From positions 620,001 through 684,000 of the forward strand of contig NZ_BTTW01000006.1 of NCBI RefSeq assembly GCF_036245865.1: a DNA stretch of 64,000 nucleotides, in the 5' to 3' direction. Each line of letters opens with the position of its first letter. Within the stretch, counting starts at the first letter, position 1. Under the pieces are notes generated by a model, which was not told the DNA's origin, searched no databases, and saw nothing but the letters and a program-made list of their open reading frames with translations. A program made the position numbers and the translations under genes. This stretch comes from Corallococcus caeni (GTDB taxonomy: Bacteria > Myxococcota > Myxococcia > Myxococcales > Myxococcaceae). Positions 15,894-25,797 of this stretch are shown one piece after another.

Positions 15894-17482
15894 TACCCGA
15901 GCCCCCAGGGCAACCCCAGCACCTGCCACGCCACCAGCAGGGCAATCCACACGGCGAACACCACGATGACGTACGGCAGCATCAGGGCCACGACCGTCCC
16001 CACGCCGGCGTCCTTCTGGTACTTCTGGGCGAAGGTGACAATCAGGGCGAAGTAGGCGTTCAGCGGTGAGATGGCATTGAACGGGCCGTCGCCCACGCGG
16101 TAGGCGGCGAGCACGGCCTCCGGGGCCACGTTGAGCCGCATCAGCAGCGGCACGAACACGGGCGCGAAGATGGCCCACTTCGGGATGGCCCCCGTCATGA
16201 TGAGGTCCAGGACGGCGACGACCAGCACGAACCCGACGAGCAGCGGAAGCGCCCCCAGGCCCGCGTGCTCCAGGGCGTCACCCACCTTCACGGCCGCGAG
16301 CGTCGCCATGTTCGTATAGGTGAAGAGCGCGATGAACTGGCTGATGATGAAGAGCAGGAAGATGAGGCTGCCCAGCCCGGCGACCGCCTTCTCCATGGCC
16401 TTGATGACGTCCACGCTGCTCTTGATCGTCCCGGCGCCAACGCCATAGGCGGCCCCCGTCACCAGGAACAGGATGGTGATGGCCACGATGAGGCCGTTCA
16501 TGAACGGCGAGTCCCCCACGAGCGCGCCCGTCTCCGGGTTGCGCAGCGGAGCCCCCGGGGGCAGGGCCAGCAGCCCGAAGAACACCAGGACGCCCACGAG
16601 CGCCCAGAACGCGAACTTCAGTCCCCGCGACTCCTCCGGGGACAGCTTCGCGCCCGTCGTGGCCGGCTTCTCACCCGCGTAGGGACCCAGCCGGGGTTCA
16701 ATCAGCTTGTCGCTGATGAGCGACACGACGACGGTCAACATGACCACCGACGCGGCGGAGAACCAGAAGTTCGCCGTCAGGTCGATGGAGCGGTCCGGCG
16801 CCATGATGTGGATGGCGTCGTTGGTGATCTCCGTCAGGATGCCATCCAGGGGTTTGATCAGGATGTTGACGGTGAAGACCGCCGCGACGCCCGCGAAGGA
16901 CGCCGCCAGCCCCGCCAGCGGATGCCTGCCCACGGTGAGGTACGCCGCCGCCGCCAGGGGAATCAGCACCAGGTAGCCCGCATCCGCGGCGATGCTCGAC
17001 AGGATGCCCACGAACACCAGGATGTACGTGAGGGCCCGGGCGGGCGCGACCGCCACCAGCTTGCGGATCAACGCCCCCACCAGGCCCGCCGCGTCCGCGA
17101 CGCCGACGCCCAGCATGGCGACGATGATGACGCCCACCGCGTTGAAGTCCATGAAGTGCTGGACGACGCCCGCGAACATGAAGCGCAGCCCCTCGCCCGT
17201 CAGCAGGCTCTTCGCGGCGCTGGTCGTCTGCTCGACCTGGTGGGTCTCCGGGTTGATGGTCTCGTAGGTGACGCTGGCTCCCAGCAGGTAGAAGACATGG
17301 GAGAGCACCATCACGATGGCGATCAGCGCGACGAAGATGATCGCCGGGTGGGGCACCTTGTTGCCCACCCGCTCGATGGTGTCGAGCACCCGCTCCATGC
17401 CCTTCTTCTTCGGCGGCGCGCTCCGTTTCTTCTTCGTCTCGCCGGGGACGTCGATGTCGTCGAAATGAGCCGCTTTGGCCAT
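15893..17482 (-). CDS. abgT: AbgT family transporter
   Basis: A 529-residue polytopic inner-membrane protein of the AbgT family, whose members import p-aminobenzoyl-glutamate or export antimetabolites such as sulfonamides. After a charged cytoplasmic start (about 25 residues with KKKR and PKKK), VGNKVPHPAIIFVALIAIVMVLSH opens the first helix in the usual way. Family features that follow are FMFAGVVQHFMDFNAVGVIIVAMLGVGVA and SSIAADAGYLVLIPLAAAAY. About ten hydrophobic segments are visible. The start is at 17482 because AAAGGAG lies 9 bases upstream; an in-frame TTG at 17503 overlaps that site. The stop is followed by a bidirectional stem-loop. The DUF481 gene lies 25 bp upstream on the same strand and may be cotranscribed. 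Confidence 0.85.
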   Translation of the reverse strand: MAKAAHFDDIDVPGETKKKRSAPPKKKGMERVLDTIERVGNKVPHPAIIFVALIAIVMVLSHVFYLLGASVTYETINPETHQVEQTTSAAKSLLTGEGLRFMFAGVVQHFMDFNAVGVIIVAMLGVGVADAAGLVGALIRKLVAVAPARALTYILVFVGILSSIAADAGYLVLIPLAAAAYLTVGRHPLAGLAASFAGVAAVFTVNILIKPLDGILTEITNDAIHIMAPDRSIDLTANFWFSAASVVMLTVVVSLISDKLIEPRLGPYAGEKPATTGAKLSPEESRGLKFAFWALVGVLVFFGLLALPPGAPLRNPETGALVGDSPFMNGLIVAITILFLVTGAAYGVGAGTIKSSVDVIKAMEKAVAGLGSLIFLLFIISQFIALFTYTNMATLAAVKVGDALEHAGLGALPLLVGFVLVVAVLDLIMTGAIPKWAIFAPVFVPLLMRLNVAPEAVLAAYRVGDGPFNAISPLNAYFALIVTFAQKYQKDAGVGTVVALMLPYVIVVFAVWIALLVAWQVLGLPWGLG

Positions 17483-17507
17483 GGGAGTGCTGCTCCTTTC
17501 CAATTCC

Positions 17508-18335
<828 letters not shown>

Positions 18336-18483
18336 ACGTGCCTTGGGGAAGGAGGAACCTGCCCGGGCAGGCGTGGAGCACGCCGAAGGCCTCCTCGGGT
18401 TCCGCGCAACCTTCGACACGCACTCCCAGTACTGCAATCCCAGGGCGGGGCGCCGGGGGTGGGCACCCTCGTGCTGTTGCTCG

Positions 18484-19692
18484 TCAGCGCGTGAGGACGG
18501 CCTGGATGAACCGGCTCAGCGACTCCGCCATCTTCTGGTGCGTGGCGGCGGAGGGGTGCCAGTCCTCGCCGACGCCGTCGGCGAAGGGGTTCTGCATGGC
18601 CATGACGTGGCGGTGGACGCGGGCGTCACCGTCGCGCTGGCGCTCCGCCACCAGGTCGGAGATCCAGTCGCCGACGTGCGCGGACGTCACCACGCCCTGC
18701 CGTTCCATTCGCTTGTAACCGTCCGTCATGCTGCCCAGCGTGCAGACGATGTGCGCGCGGGGATGCAGCGCGCGGAGCCGTGCGAGGAAGGTCCGGTAGG
18801 CGGATTTGAACGCCGCTTCGTCCGGAAGGAACGCGGCGGTGCCAGCGCCCGCGAACGTGTCGTTGGTGCCGGCGTTGAGGACAATCACGTCCGGCGAGTC
18901 ATTGGAGAAGTCCCACGCGGCGGGGTGGTCCGGCACGGCGCGCTCGTAGATGTCTGGGAGCAGCCCGGACGTGGACAGGTCCAGGTTTCGGTACACGCCG
19001 TGGCCCGAATAACAGACGAACACGGCCTCCGCGCCCAGGCGTTGGGCCGTGAGCCAGCCATGGCTCCGTCTGGGATTCTGGTGCTTCGCCGTGAAGCCAG
19101 GCACCTTCGACGAGGACGACTCCGGGACGAAGGTGACGTCGGTGCCGTAGCCGCAGGTGATGGAGTCCCCGACGAACTCCAGCCGGAGCCCCGTGTGCTG
19201 GGGTGGCGGCTCCCGGAGCTCGCCATGCACCTCGAGCGACAGGAGCGTGCTGGCGCCCACCAGGGACTCGGTGCGCTTGAAGACCTCCACCGTGTGCAGT
19301 CCCACGGGGAGTCCGCTGGCGAGCACGTAGCTGCCCTGCCCGGGCTGGACCGCGAGCAATCGCGGAGGCGCCCCGTCCACCACGACGTCGAAGTGGTTGG
19401 TCCCCACGTCGCCGCCCGTCCCCGCGTCATCCAGCCGCATCCTCACGGCGTCTCCCCAGAAGCGCGCGCGAACCGTCACGCCCGGGTGGGAGAAGACGAC
19501 CCCTGTCTCGGAGCGGTACGTCCGGCCCACGTACCGCACGCGCGCGTCCGCGGCCGGAATGCTCACCCAGGTCATGGAAGGACTCTCCGCCGCGGGGGAG
19601 GGGGCCCTGCACGCGGCCAGCGCCAGGCCCATGCCAAGGCAGACGCCCCGGAGGCTGCGTGCGAAGGCAGGGATGGAGGGGCGGTCGGGCAC
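18484..19692 (-). CDS. SGNH/GDSL esterase with CE2-like layout, lipoprotein
   Basis: A 402-residue secreted esterase. The signal ends in a lipobox-like ALAAC. An N-terminal beta-sandwich (about 40-165; HFDVVVDGAPPRLL) precedes the SGNH catalytic domain. Catalytic blocks are GDSITCGYG (about 171-179, nucleophile Ser), GTND, and the late DWHPS with the Asp/His pair. A jelly-roll followed by a GDSL domain is the plan of carbohydrate esterase family 2, which removes acetyl groups from polysaccharides. The natural substrate cannot be told. It is divergent from the RCC1 lipoprotein gene. Confidence 0.8.
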   Translation of the reverse strand: MPDRPSIPAFARSLRGVCLGMGLALAACRAPSPAAESPSMTWVSIPAADARVRYVGRTYRSETGVVFSHPGVTVRARFWGDAVRMRLDDAGTGGDVGTNHFDVVVDGAPPRLLAVQPGQGSYVLASGLPVGLHTVEVFKRTESLVGASTLLSLEVHGELREPPPQHTGLRLEFVGDSITCGYGTDVTFVPESSSSKVPGFTAKHQNPRRSHGWLTAQRLGAEAVFVCYSGHGVYRNLDLSTSGLLPDIYERAVPDHPAAWDFSNDSPDVIVLNAGTNDTFAGAGTAAFLPDEAAFKSAYRTFLARLRALHPRAHIVCTLGSMTDGYKRMERQGVVTSAHVGDWISDLVAERQRDGDARVHRHVMAMQNPFADGVGEDWHPSAATHQKMAESLSRFIQAVLTR

Positions 19693-19758
19693 GGAGTCAC
19701 GGATTACACCCGGGATGGGCGCGGGCCGCCAGATGCCAGCCGTGAACAGTCCATGCTA

Positions 19759-19772
19759 GACGGCTTGCCGTC
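19759..19772. promoter_or_regulatory. near-perfect palindrome between esterase and RCC1 genes
   Basis: GACGGC-TT-GCCGTC forms a symmetrical 14-base element in the 104-bp divergent region, 25 bases before the RCC1 start codon. It could be an operator for either gene. This is inferred from symmetry and position. Confidence 0.3.
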
Positions 19773-19796
19773 CCTGTTCTCCTGACGTGGATTCGA

Positions 19797-22319
19797 ATGA
19801 ACCGATTGACTGTCTTTTCCTTCGGCTGCCTCCCGGGCCTGCCCCGTCTCCGTCTGGCATTGCTGACGATGCTGGCGGTGCTGGGCACCGGCTGTGGCTC
19901 CGACCCGGCCCCTCCGCCGCAACCCCCATCCCCCGTGCTCGTCGAGAGCACGCAGTCCGCCGTCAACGTGCTGGACAACGAGACGGTGACGTTCCACGTC
20001 GCCGCGAAGGATGACGCGCAGCGGACCCTGGGCTTCACCTGGGAGGCCAGCGCGGGCGTCCTCGAGCCGGCGCTGAGCACCGCGACGTCCAGCGACGTGC
20101 GCTGGAAGGGGCCGGAGTGCATGCCCGCTGGAACGCTCGTCAAGGTGACGGTGACCATCACCAATGGCGTGGCGCCCGCCACCCCGCGGACCTTCCCGCT
20201 GTCCGTCATCGCGTGCCCGGTTCTCCCAGCCATCGCCTCGGGTGGCACCTACTCCGTGGTCGCGCGTGCTGACGGCACGGCCTGGGAGTGGGGCGCGTTT
20301 GGCGCCAGCAGCGAGGAGCGCGTCGCCGTGCCCCGGCAGGTGCCCGGGCTGACCGACGTCCAGGCCGTGGCCTCCGGCGTCCTCCACGCCCTGGCCCTGC
20401 GCAGGGACGGCACCGTCTGGGCCTGGGGCGCCAACAACTTCGGTCAGCTCGGGGATGGGACGTACACCGCGCGCAGCGTGCCGGCGCAGGTGCAGGGCCT
20501 GCGAGACGTCATCGCCCTCTCCGCGGGCCTCTACTCCACGCTGGCCCTGCGAAAGGACGGCACTGTCTGGGCGTGGGGCGACAACCGCGCGGGACAGCTC
20601 GGGGACGGGACGGCCGAGGGCCGGCTCACGCCCGTGCAGGTGCACGGCCTGCCCCGTGTCACCGCCGTGGCCATGGGCTGGAGTCACGCCCTGGCCGTGC
20701 TTCCGGATGGAACCGTCCGGGCGTGGGGGACCAACGCCTCGGGTGAGCTCGGGGATGGAAGGCCCAACGTGGAGGGCGGCAGCCGCGTCCCGGTCCTGGT
20801 GCCCGGGTTGACGGACATCGTCTCCGCCAGCGCGGGCAGTGGCCTGTCGTTCGTCCTGCACGCCGACGGCGGCGTGTCGTCGTGGGGCGTCAACGGGTTC
20901 GGCGTCCTGGGCCCCGAGGCGCAGCGGAACGGGGCCTATCCGAGCCGGATACCCGGGGTGAACCACGTGACCGCCTTGTCATTGGGGAGCTACCTGGCGG
21001 TGGCCCTGCTGGAGGACGGCACCGTCCGTTCCTGGGGAACCAACGACCACGGCCAGCTGGGGGATGGGACGTACACCCAGAATGCGGCTCCGGTGCAGGT
21101 GTCAGGGCTCGCGGGCGTGAGGGCCGTGGCGGCGGGCGGTGAGCATGTCCTGGCCGTGCTCGCGGACGGGAGCCTGCGGGGTTGGGGCAACAACCGGTTC
21201 GCGCAGCTCGCAATCAGGCCGGACGCCGTGGACCGCGGCGCGCCCGTGCGGGTGCTGGGGCTGACGGAGGTGACGACCGTGGCCGCGGGCCCGGTCCATT
21301 CCCTGGCCCTGCGAAAGGATGGCACCGTCTGGGCCTGGGGGAGCAACTCCCAGGGCCGGCTGGGGCTCGCGTACGACCGCGGCGCCAGCCCGGCGCCGGT
21401 CCAGGTGCCGGGACTCGCTGGCGCCAGGGGCGTCGCCGCGGGCACGGCTCATTCGCTGGTGGCGCTCGGCGATGGCTCCGTCATGGCATGGGGCGCCAAC
21501 AGCGATGGGCAGCTGGGGAGCGCCTCCGGGTTCGGGACGCCCAAGCCCACCGCCGTCGCGTCGCTGACCGGTGTCTCGGCCGTGGCCGCTGCCTCCTGGT
21601 ATTCGCTGGCCCTGCGTCAGGACGGCACGGTGTGGGGCTGGGGGCTCAACGACGGTGGACAACTGGGGGCCGCGGCGGCCCTCAAGCAGTCCACGCCGGT
21701 GCAGGTGGCGGGGCTGACGCAGGTGACCGCCATCGCGGCGGGTGGCTACCACACGCTGGCCCTGCGTCAGGACGGCACCGTCTGGGCCCTGGGGGACAAC
21801 AGCCAGGGCCAGCTCGGGGACGGGACGCACCTCCGTCGCGACGTGGCGGCGCGGGTCCCGGGACTCACGAGCATCATCGCCGTGGCCGCGGGCCGGTACT
21901 ACTCGCTGGCCCTGCGTGAGGACGGCACCGTCTGGGCATGGGGCGCCAATTCGGACGGGCAGCATGGCGACCTGACGGTCCGCGAGCGCACGTCACCGCA
22001 GCAGGTCCTGGGGCTGACGGGCATCCAGCGCATCGCCGCGGGGGATTCCCACTCGCTGGCGGCGCTGGATGGCGCTCCGCTCGTCACGTTTGGCTGGAAC
22101 GCCTCCGGACAGCTGGGGCTGGGCGCGGACGCCCAGGGCGAGTCGCGCGGGCGGGTCGTCTCGGTCCTCGATGTCCGGGCCCTCGCGGCGGGTGCCACCC
22201 ACACCTTCGCGGTGGCCAACGACGGCACCGTCTGGGCCTGGGGCGGCAACCAGGCGGGCCAGCTCGGCAATGGCGAGGCCGCCAACAGCCCCCGCCCCGT
22301 CCCGGTGACGCTGCCGTAG
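19797..22319 (+). CDS. RCC1-repeat lipoprotein, 14 repeats
   Basis: An 840-residue surface protein. It has a lipoprotein signal with lipobox LGTGC, a Pro-rich spacer, a domain of about 100 residues resembling an Ig-like fold (residues 50-140), and then repeats of about 50 residues. Each repeat reads roughly HxLALRxDGTVWAWGxNxxGQLGDG, the RCC1/BNR-type unit. I count 14 units between about residue 145 and the C-terminus, enough for two seven-bladed propellers. Eukaryotic RCC1 is a Ran exchange factor, but secreted bacterial versions are common in myxobacteria and are thought to be binding scaffolds. The ligand is unknown. Repeats 4 and 6 are the most divergent. Confidence 0.85.
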   Translation: MNRLTVFSFGCLPGLPRLRLALLTMLAVLGTGCGSDPAPPPQPPSPVLVESTQSAVNVLDNETVTFHVAAKDDAQRTLGFTWEASAGVLEPALSTATSSDVRWKGPECMPAGTLVKVTVTITNGVAPATPRTFPLSVIACPVLPAIASGGTYSVVARADGTAWEWGAFGASSEERVAVPRQVPGLTDVQAVASGVLHALALRRDGTVWAWGANNFGQLGDGTYTARSVPAQVQGLRDVIALSAGLYSTLALRKDGTVWAWGDNRAGQLGDGTAEGRLTPVQVHGLPRVTAVAMGWSHALAVLPDGTVRAWGTNASGELGDGRPNVEGGSRVPVLVPGLTDIVSASAGSGLSFVLHADGGVSSWGVNGFGVLGPEAQRNGAYPSRIPGVNHVTALSLGSYLAVALLEDGTVRSWGTNDHGQLGDGTYTQNAAPVQVSGLAGVRAVAAGGEHVLAVLADGSLRGWGNNRFAQLAIRPDAVDRGAPVRVLGLTEVTTVAAGPVHSLALRKDGTVWAWGSNSQGRLGLAYDRGASPAPVQVPGLAGARGVAAGTAHSLVALGDGSVMAWGANSDGQLGSASGFGTPKPTAVASLTGVSAVAAASWYSLALRQDGTVWGWGLNDGGQLGAAAALKQSTPVQVAGLTQVTAIAAGGYHTLALRQDGTVWALGDNSQGQLGDGTHLRRDVAARVPGLTSIIAVAAGRYYSLALREDGTVWAWGANSDGQHGDLTVRERTSPQQVLGLTGIQRIAAGDSHSLAALDGAPLVTFGWNASGQLGLGADAQGESRGRVVSVLDVRALAAGATHTFAVANDGTVWAWGGNQAGQLGNGEAANSPRPVPVTLP

Positions 22320-22364
22320 GCCGCTGGACGCACTGGGAGAGGGGACCGCGCCTCGCGCATGTCG

Positions 22365-22389
22365 GCCGCGAGGGCGGTATCCTCGCGGC
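22365..22389 (+). promoter_or_regulatory. hairpin abutting the start codon of gene 22391
   Basis: GCCGCGAGG-GCGGTAT-CCTCGCGGC is a perfect 9-bp stem with a 7-base loop that ends one base before the ATG at 22391. It may terminate the RCC1 transcript, 46 bases upstream, or control initiation of the next gene, whose only ribosome-site-like bases lie in the stem. Confidence 0.45.
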
Positions 22390-22390
22390 G

Positions 22391-24496
22391 ATGACCGGAC
22401 CCTTCGCGAACCTCTCCCAGTTGGTCCATGGCTCCGACGCGGAGCTCGAAACGCTGGTGGAGCAAGCCGACTTCAGCGGCTTCGTGGCCAGCCGGGACCT
22501 TCCGCCGCTGCGGGAGCGGCTCCTCCGGCTGGAGCGTGAGCAGGGCGTCACGGAGGTCCACCGGCGCTTCTCCGACAAGCTCCTGGCCACGGGGGCCCGG
22601 CTCGTGGAGACCCCGCGCTACATCGGCATGCAGCGCTGCTTCGCGCTCAGCCCGGATGGACGCCACCTCGCCATCGCGAGCAACCGCCTGGACGAATCGC
22701 ACGGCGGTGACGTCCGCATCTGGGAGCTGGCGACGGGGCGCGTGGTCGACGCGGTCGGGTTCGAGAGCGCGCTGGTCGGTTCGACGCGGGAGCCCTCCTG
22801 CCTCCAGTGGTCGCCGTCGGGGGCGTGGCTCGGCGTCATCCTGGACAGCGTCGTCGTCGGCGTGCTGCGGGCCTTCGCCGGAACGCCGCCTGCCTTCACC
22901 GCCGACGTCACCCGGCGCTGGGGCTCGCCGCCGGGGTGGTCCGTCGTCAATCCCAAGCACGTGGAGAACACGGGACACCTGCCCGCCTGGTGCTGGTCTC
23001 CGGATGAGACCCGGCTGTTCATCTCCACCCCCGGGCCCGACGGTGCGCTGGGCTGCATCGTCCCGTTCAGGGAGGGGACCCGGGTCGACGAGGACAGTGA
23101 AGGGCTTCGCTGGTTCCCGGCCCGGTTGGACGGACAGCGTTCGAAGTCGCGCCCGCATACCTGGGTGCGGTGGAGCCCGGACGGTTCCCGCATCCACGGC
23201 TACTGCGAAGCGGAGTTCGTGAACGAACCGGGCGCCGACACGGGGCTGGAACCCCATCCGTCCGCCTCCGTCCTCGACGTGCACGGCGGCGACCTCCAGT
23301 ACCGCTTCGATGAGCTGAAGCTGCCCGTGGCGTTCTCCCCGGACGGCGACCGCCTGGCCTACGGCAAGGAGCAGCCCCGGCTCGCGAACGGACACACGGG
23401 CGGGATGGTGGCCGACCTGGGCAAGCACGCCGACGTGCGCATCCACGCGGTCGAGGAGTACGTCTGGTCCCGCGACGGCCGCCGTCTGGCCGTGCTCATC
23501 AACGGCTACGAGTTCCCCCAGGTCCTCGTCTTCGAGGCAGGCAAGCTCCTGTGCCACCTGGACCTGAAGCGCCGTTCGTTCGGGCTGGCCTCCAGGAGCG
23601 GCGACCTGGGCCGCTGGGCCTGGGCTCCGGATGGCTCCATGGGCGCATGCCTGCTGCGCGAGGGAGGAACGGTCGAGCTGTGGAAGGTGGGGCCCTCGCC
23701 CAAGCTGCTCCGGAAGCTCGAGGGCGCCCGCGGCATCGACGGACTGGCCTGGGGCGCGGACGACACGCTCGTGGGAACGGGGCCCCATGACATCGCGTTC
23801 TGGGACGTGAACACCGGGCAGCTGCGCTTCCAGTCCTCGCTGGAGCTGGAGCCGGGCCGTGTGCCGCCCCCGAGCGACTGGAACCCCTGGCCGGACGACG
23901 ACGCACGGTTCATCCCGACGGAGCGCGGCTGGGACTTCACGCGAGTCCAGCCGGACGGCACCGTGGTGTGTCCCCCGGGCTCGCGGGCGGCGCTCGAGCC
24001 CCGGCTGATGTTCTCCGTGGGGGGACGCCATGCCTGGCCCTGGCGCTGGGCCGTCGGGACCCGGCACGCGCGCTGGGAGGACGGAGCACCCTCGCCCGTC
24101 GCGCCCCACGCGGAGGCCGCGTTCGAGGAGCGGCACATCTCCGTGCCCGAAGGCGAGACGCTGGAGGCCAGGGACGCCCGGCACGGGAAGTGGGGCTTCC
24201 TGAGGCAATACCTGGCCCCCACCCGGCCCCTGGATCACTACAAGGCCGACCCCGTGTTCACGCACGGGCCCGCCATCTGCCGCGACAACCTCAAGCCGTA
24301 TCTCGGCAAGGGAGTGCTGCTGCGCCAGACGCAATACGGGACGTGGTACGCCCTCGGGGCCCTGCTCGAGGTCACCGACGAGGGCATCCTCCTCCACCCT
24401 CGCGCCCCCATTGGCTCGTACCGCGAGCGGCTCCTGTCCTTCCGGGACATCCTCTGGATTGGACCGGCGGTGCCGCTCGAGCCGCCGGAGGGCTAG
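22391..24496 (+). CDS. WD40-like beta-propeller protein, unknown function
   Basis: A 701-residue protein without signal peptide or membrane segment. Repeated short blocks such as FALSPDGRHLAIASN, LQWSPSGAWLGV, VAFSPDGDRLAYG and YVWSRDGRRLAVL mark blades of a WD40/TolB-type propeller over residues 75-500. The remaining C-terminal part (from about 590) is unlike the repeats and ends in a compact block (YGTWYALGALLEVTDEGILLHP) resembling an SH3-like or PRC fold. No catalytic motif was seen. The stop overlaps that of the convergent outer-membrane protein gene by 4 bp. The start is supported by the open frame and a hairpin directly before it rather than by a ribosome site. Confidence 0.65.
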   Translation: MTGPFANLSQLVHGSDAELETLVEQADFSGFVASRDLPPLRERLLRLEREQGVTEVHRRFSDKLLATGARLVETPRYIGMQRCFALSPDGRHLAIASNRLDESHGGDVRIWELATGRVVDAVGFESALVGSTREPSCLQWSPSGAWLGVILDSVVVGVLRAFAGTPPAFTADVTRRWGSPPGWSVVNPKHVENTGHLPAWCWSPDETRLFISTPGPDGALGCIVPFREGTRVDEDSEGLRWFPARLDGQRSKSRPHTWVRWSPDGSRIHGYCEAEFVNEPGADTGLEPHPSASVLDVHGGDLQYRFDELKLPVAFSPDGDRLAYGKEQPRLANGHTGGMVADLGKHADVRIHAVEEYVWSRDGRRLAVLINGYEFPQVLVFEAGKLLCHLDLKRRSFGLASRSGDLGRWAWAPDGSMGACLLREGGTVELWKVGPSPKLLRKLEGARGIDGLAWGADDTLVGTGPHDIAFWDVNTGQLRFQSSLELEPGRVPPPSDWNPWPDDDARFIPTERGWDFTRVQPDGTVVCPPGSRAALEPRLMFSVGGRHAWPWRWAVGTRHARWEDGAPSPVAPHAEAAFEERHISVPEGETLEARDARHGKWGFLRQYLAPTRPLDHYKADPVFTHGPAICRDNLKPYLGKGVLLRQTQYGTWYALGALLEVTDEGILLHPRAPIGSYRERLLSFRDILWIGPAVPLEPPEG

Positions 24497-25746
24497 TGCC
24501 AGGTGCCCACGCCGACGCCCCAGCCGAAGTAGAGGCGGGCCACGTCGGCGAAGCCGCTGATGCGCCATGACGTGTCGGGCGACATCAGGCCGAAGACGGA
24601 CCAGCGGAACAGGCGCACCTCCGCGCTGGCGGTGCCATGCAGGCGGGGCCCGGTCGTGTCGAAGCGGCTGGGCTCCAGGTAGCTGCCCGCGCGCAGCTGC
24701 AGCCGGTCCTCGATGGGCTCCACCTCCGCGCCGACGCGGGGGGAGACGGAGATGTGCCGCCCCGAGCGCTCCAGCTTCTGGGACAGGAAGGCGTCAAAGC
24801 CAATCGCGTTGGACGCGGCGCCGCTGATGAGCACGGAGCCCGTCAGCAGCAGCTTCGAGCGCGGCAGGGCCCTGTAGCGCTCCGCGCGGTCCGGGCCCCA
24901 CGGCATCTGCAGGGGGCGGGAGCCGAACTGCCAGGCGAGGCCCGCTTCAAGCTCCCAGGGGAGCCGGATGGAGGAGGGCAGGTAGAGGCCGGCGACCCGC
25001 ACGTTGCCCGCTTCGTCCGCGGTGGCCGGGCTGTTGGGCGTGAGCCCTCCATGAACGGGGGCCCGGAGGGTGAGGGCGGCGCGCAGCGGCAGGTCCACCG
25101 GGGTCCAGAGGGCGCCAGCCTCGGCGTTGAGGCCGGACATGCTGGCCAGGCTGTTGCCCTCGTCCCCCGCGACCTGGATGTCCAGGCTGACGGCGCGGAG
25201 GCCGATGCCGACCACCCACTCGCCGTCGAACAGGGCGCGCGCGAGCTGGATCTGGAAGCGGCTCGTGTTCAGCTGGAGCAGCTGCCCGTTCGCGTCCTGG
25301 CCCAGCGTATAGGTCTGCAGGGACGCGACCCCGCCGAAGCCCCAGGGCCCCCACTGAATCAGCCCCCCGAGCTGGGTGAAGATGAAGTCGTCCCTGGCGA
25401 AGCCCACCGAGCCGTTGTTGTCGAAGTCGGTGTTGCGCACCGAGCTGGGAAAGGTGAAGGCCAGCGACAGGTCGTAGTCGACGTGCTGGGACGAATAGAG
25501 CGGGCGCACGGCCGGAGCGGCCGTGTTGACGCTGATGCCCTCGACGCCCTCCGCGATGGGCGCGTACGCGCCGGCGAGGCCCGACACCCGCACCGGCGCC
25601 AGCACGGGCCCCTGGTACACGTCGATGGCGTAGTTCGAGCCCGTCAGCGGCGGGTTGTCCGCGAGCGCGGTCCCGCTGGAGAACAGCACGGCCACGAACA
25701 GCGCGAGGGAAGGGGAGCGGCGGACGATTCCGGACCATGACGGCAT
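24493..25746 (-). CDS. putative outer-membrane beta-barrel protein
   Basis: A 417-residue protein with a signal peptide (arginines, hydrophobic LALFVAVLFSSG, cleavage expected after TALA). A conserved early block VRVSGLAGAYAPIAEGVEGISVNTAAPAVRP recalls the N-terminal segment of FadL/OmpP1-like and PorV-like barrels (G-x-GGAY-A-x-A). Alternating strands follow and the C-terminal strand ends WGVGVGTWH. Specific cargo is unknown. The gene has the same orientation as the dienelactone hydrolase gene 51 bp upstream, but the gap leaves operon membership open. Confidence 0.65.
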   Translation of the reverse strand: MPSWSGIVRRSPSLALFVAVLFSSGTALADNPPLTGSNYAIDVYQGPVLAPVRVSGLAGAYAPIAEGVEGISVNTAAPAVRPLYSSQHVDYDLSLAFTFPSSVRNTDFDNNGSVGFARDDFIFTQLGGLIQWGPWGFGGVASLQTYTLGQDANGQLLQLNTSRFQIQLARALFDGEWVVGIGLRAVSLDIQVAGDEGNSLASMSGLNAEAGALWTPVDLPLRAALTLRAPVHGGLTPNSPATADEAGNVRVAGLYLPSSIRLPWELEAGLAWQFGSRPLQMPWGPDRAERYRALPRSKLLLTGSVLISGAASNAIGFDAFLSQKLERSGRHISVSPRVGAEVEPIEDRLQLRAGSYLEPSRFDTTGPRLHGTASAEVRLFRWSVFGLMSPDTSWRISGFADVARLYFGWGVGVGTWH

Positions 25747-25797
25747 GGGCGGGCCGCAATGTAGCGCGGCCCGGGCCGTGGTGAGGCCACCCCGCGC

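Noticed and set aside
21899-24568. An 889-codon minus-strand frame opposite the RCC1 and WD40-like genes
   Set aside because: Repetitive Arg/Pro/Gly text with no recognisable domain, mirrored from well-supported plus-strand genes.
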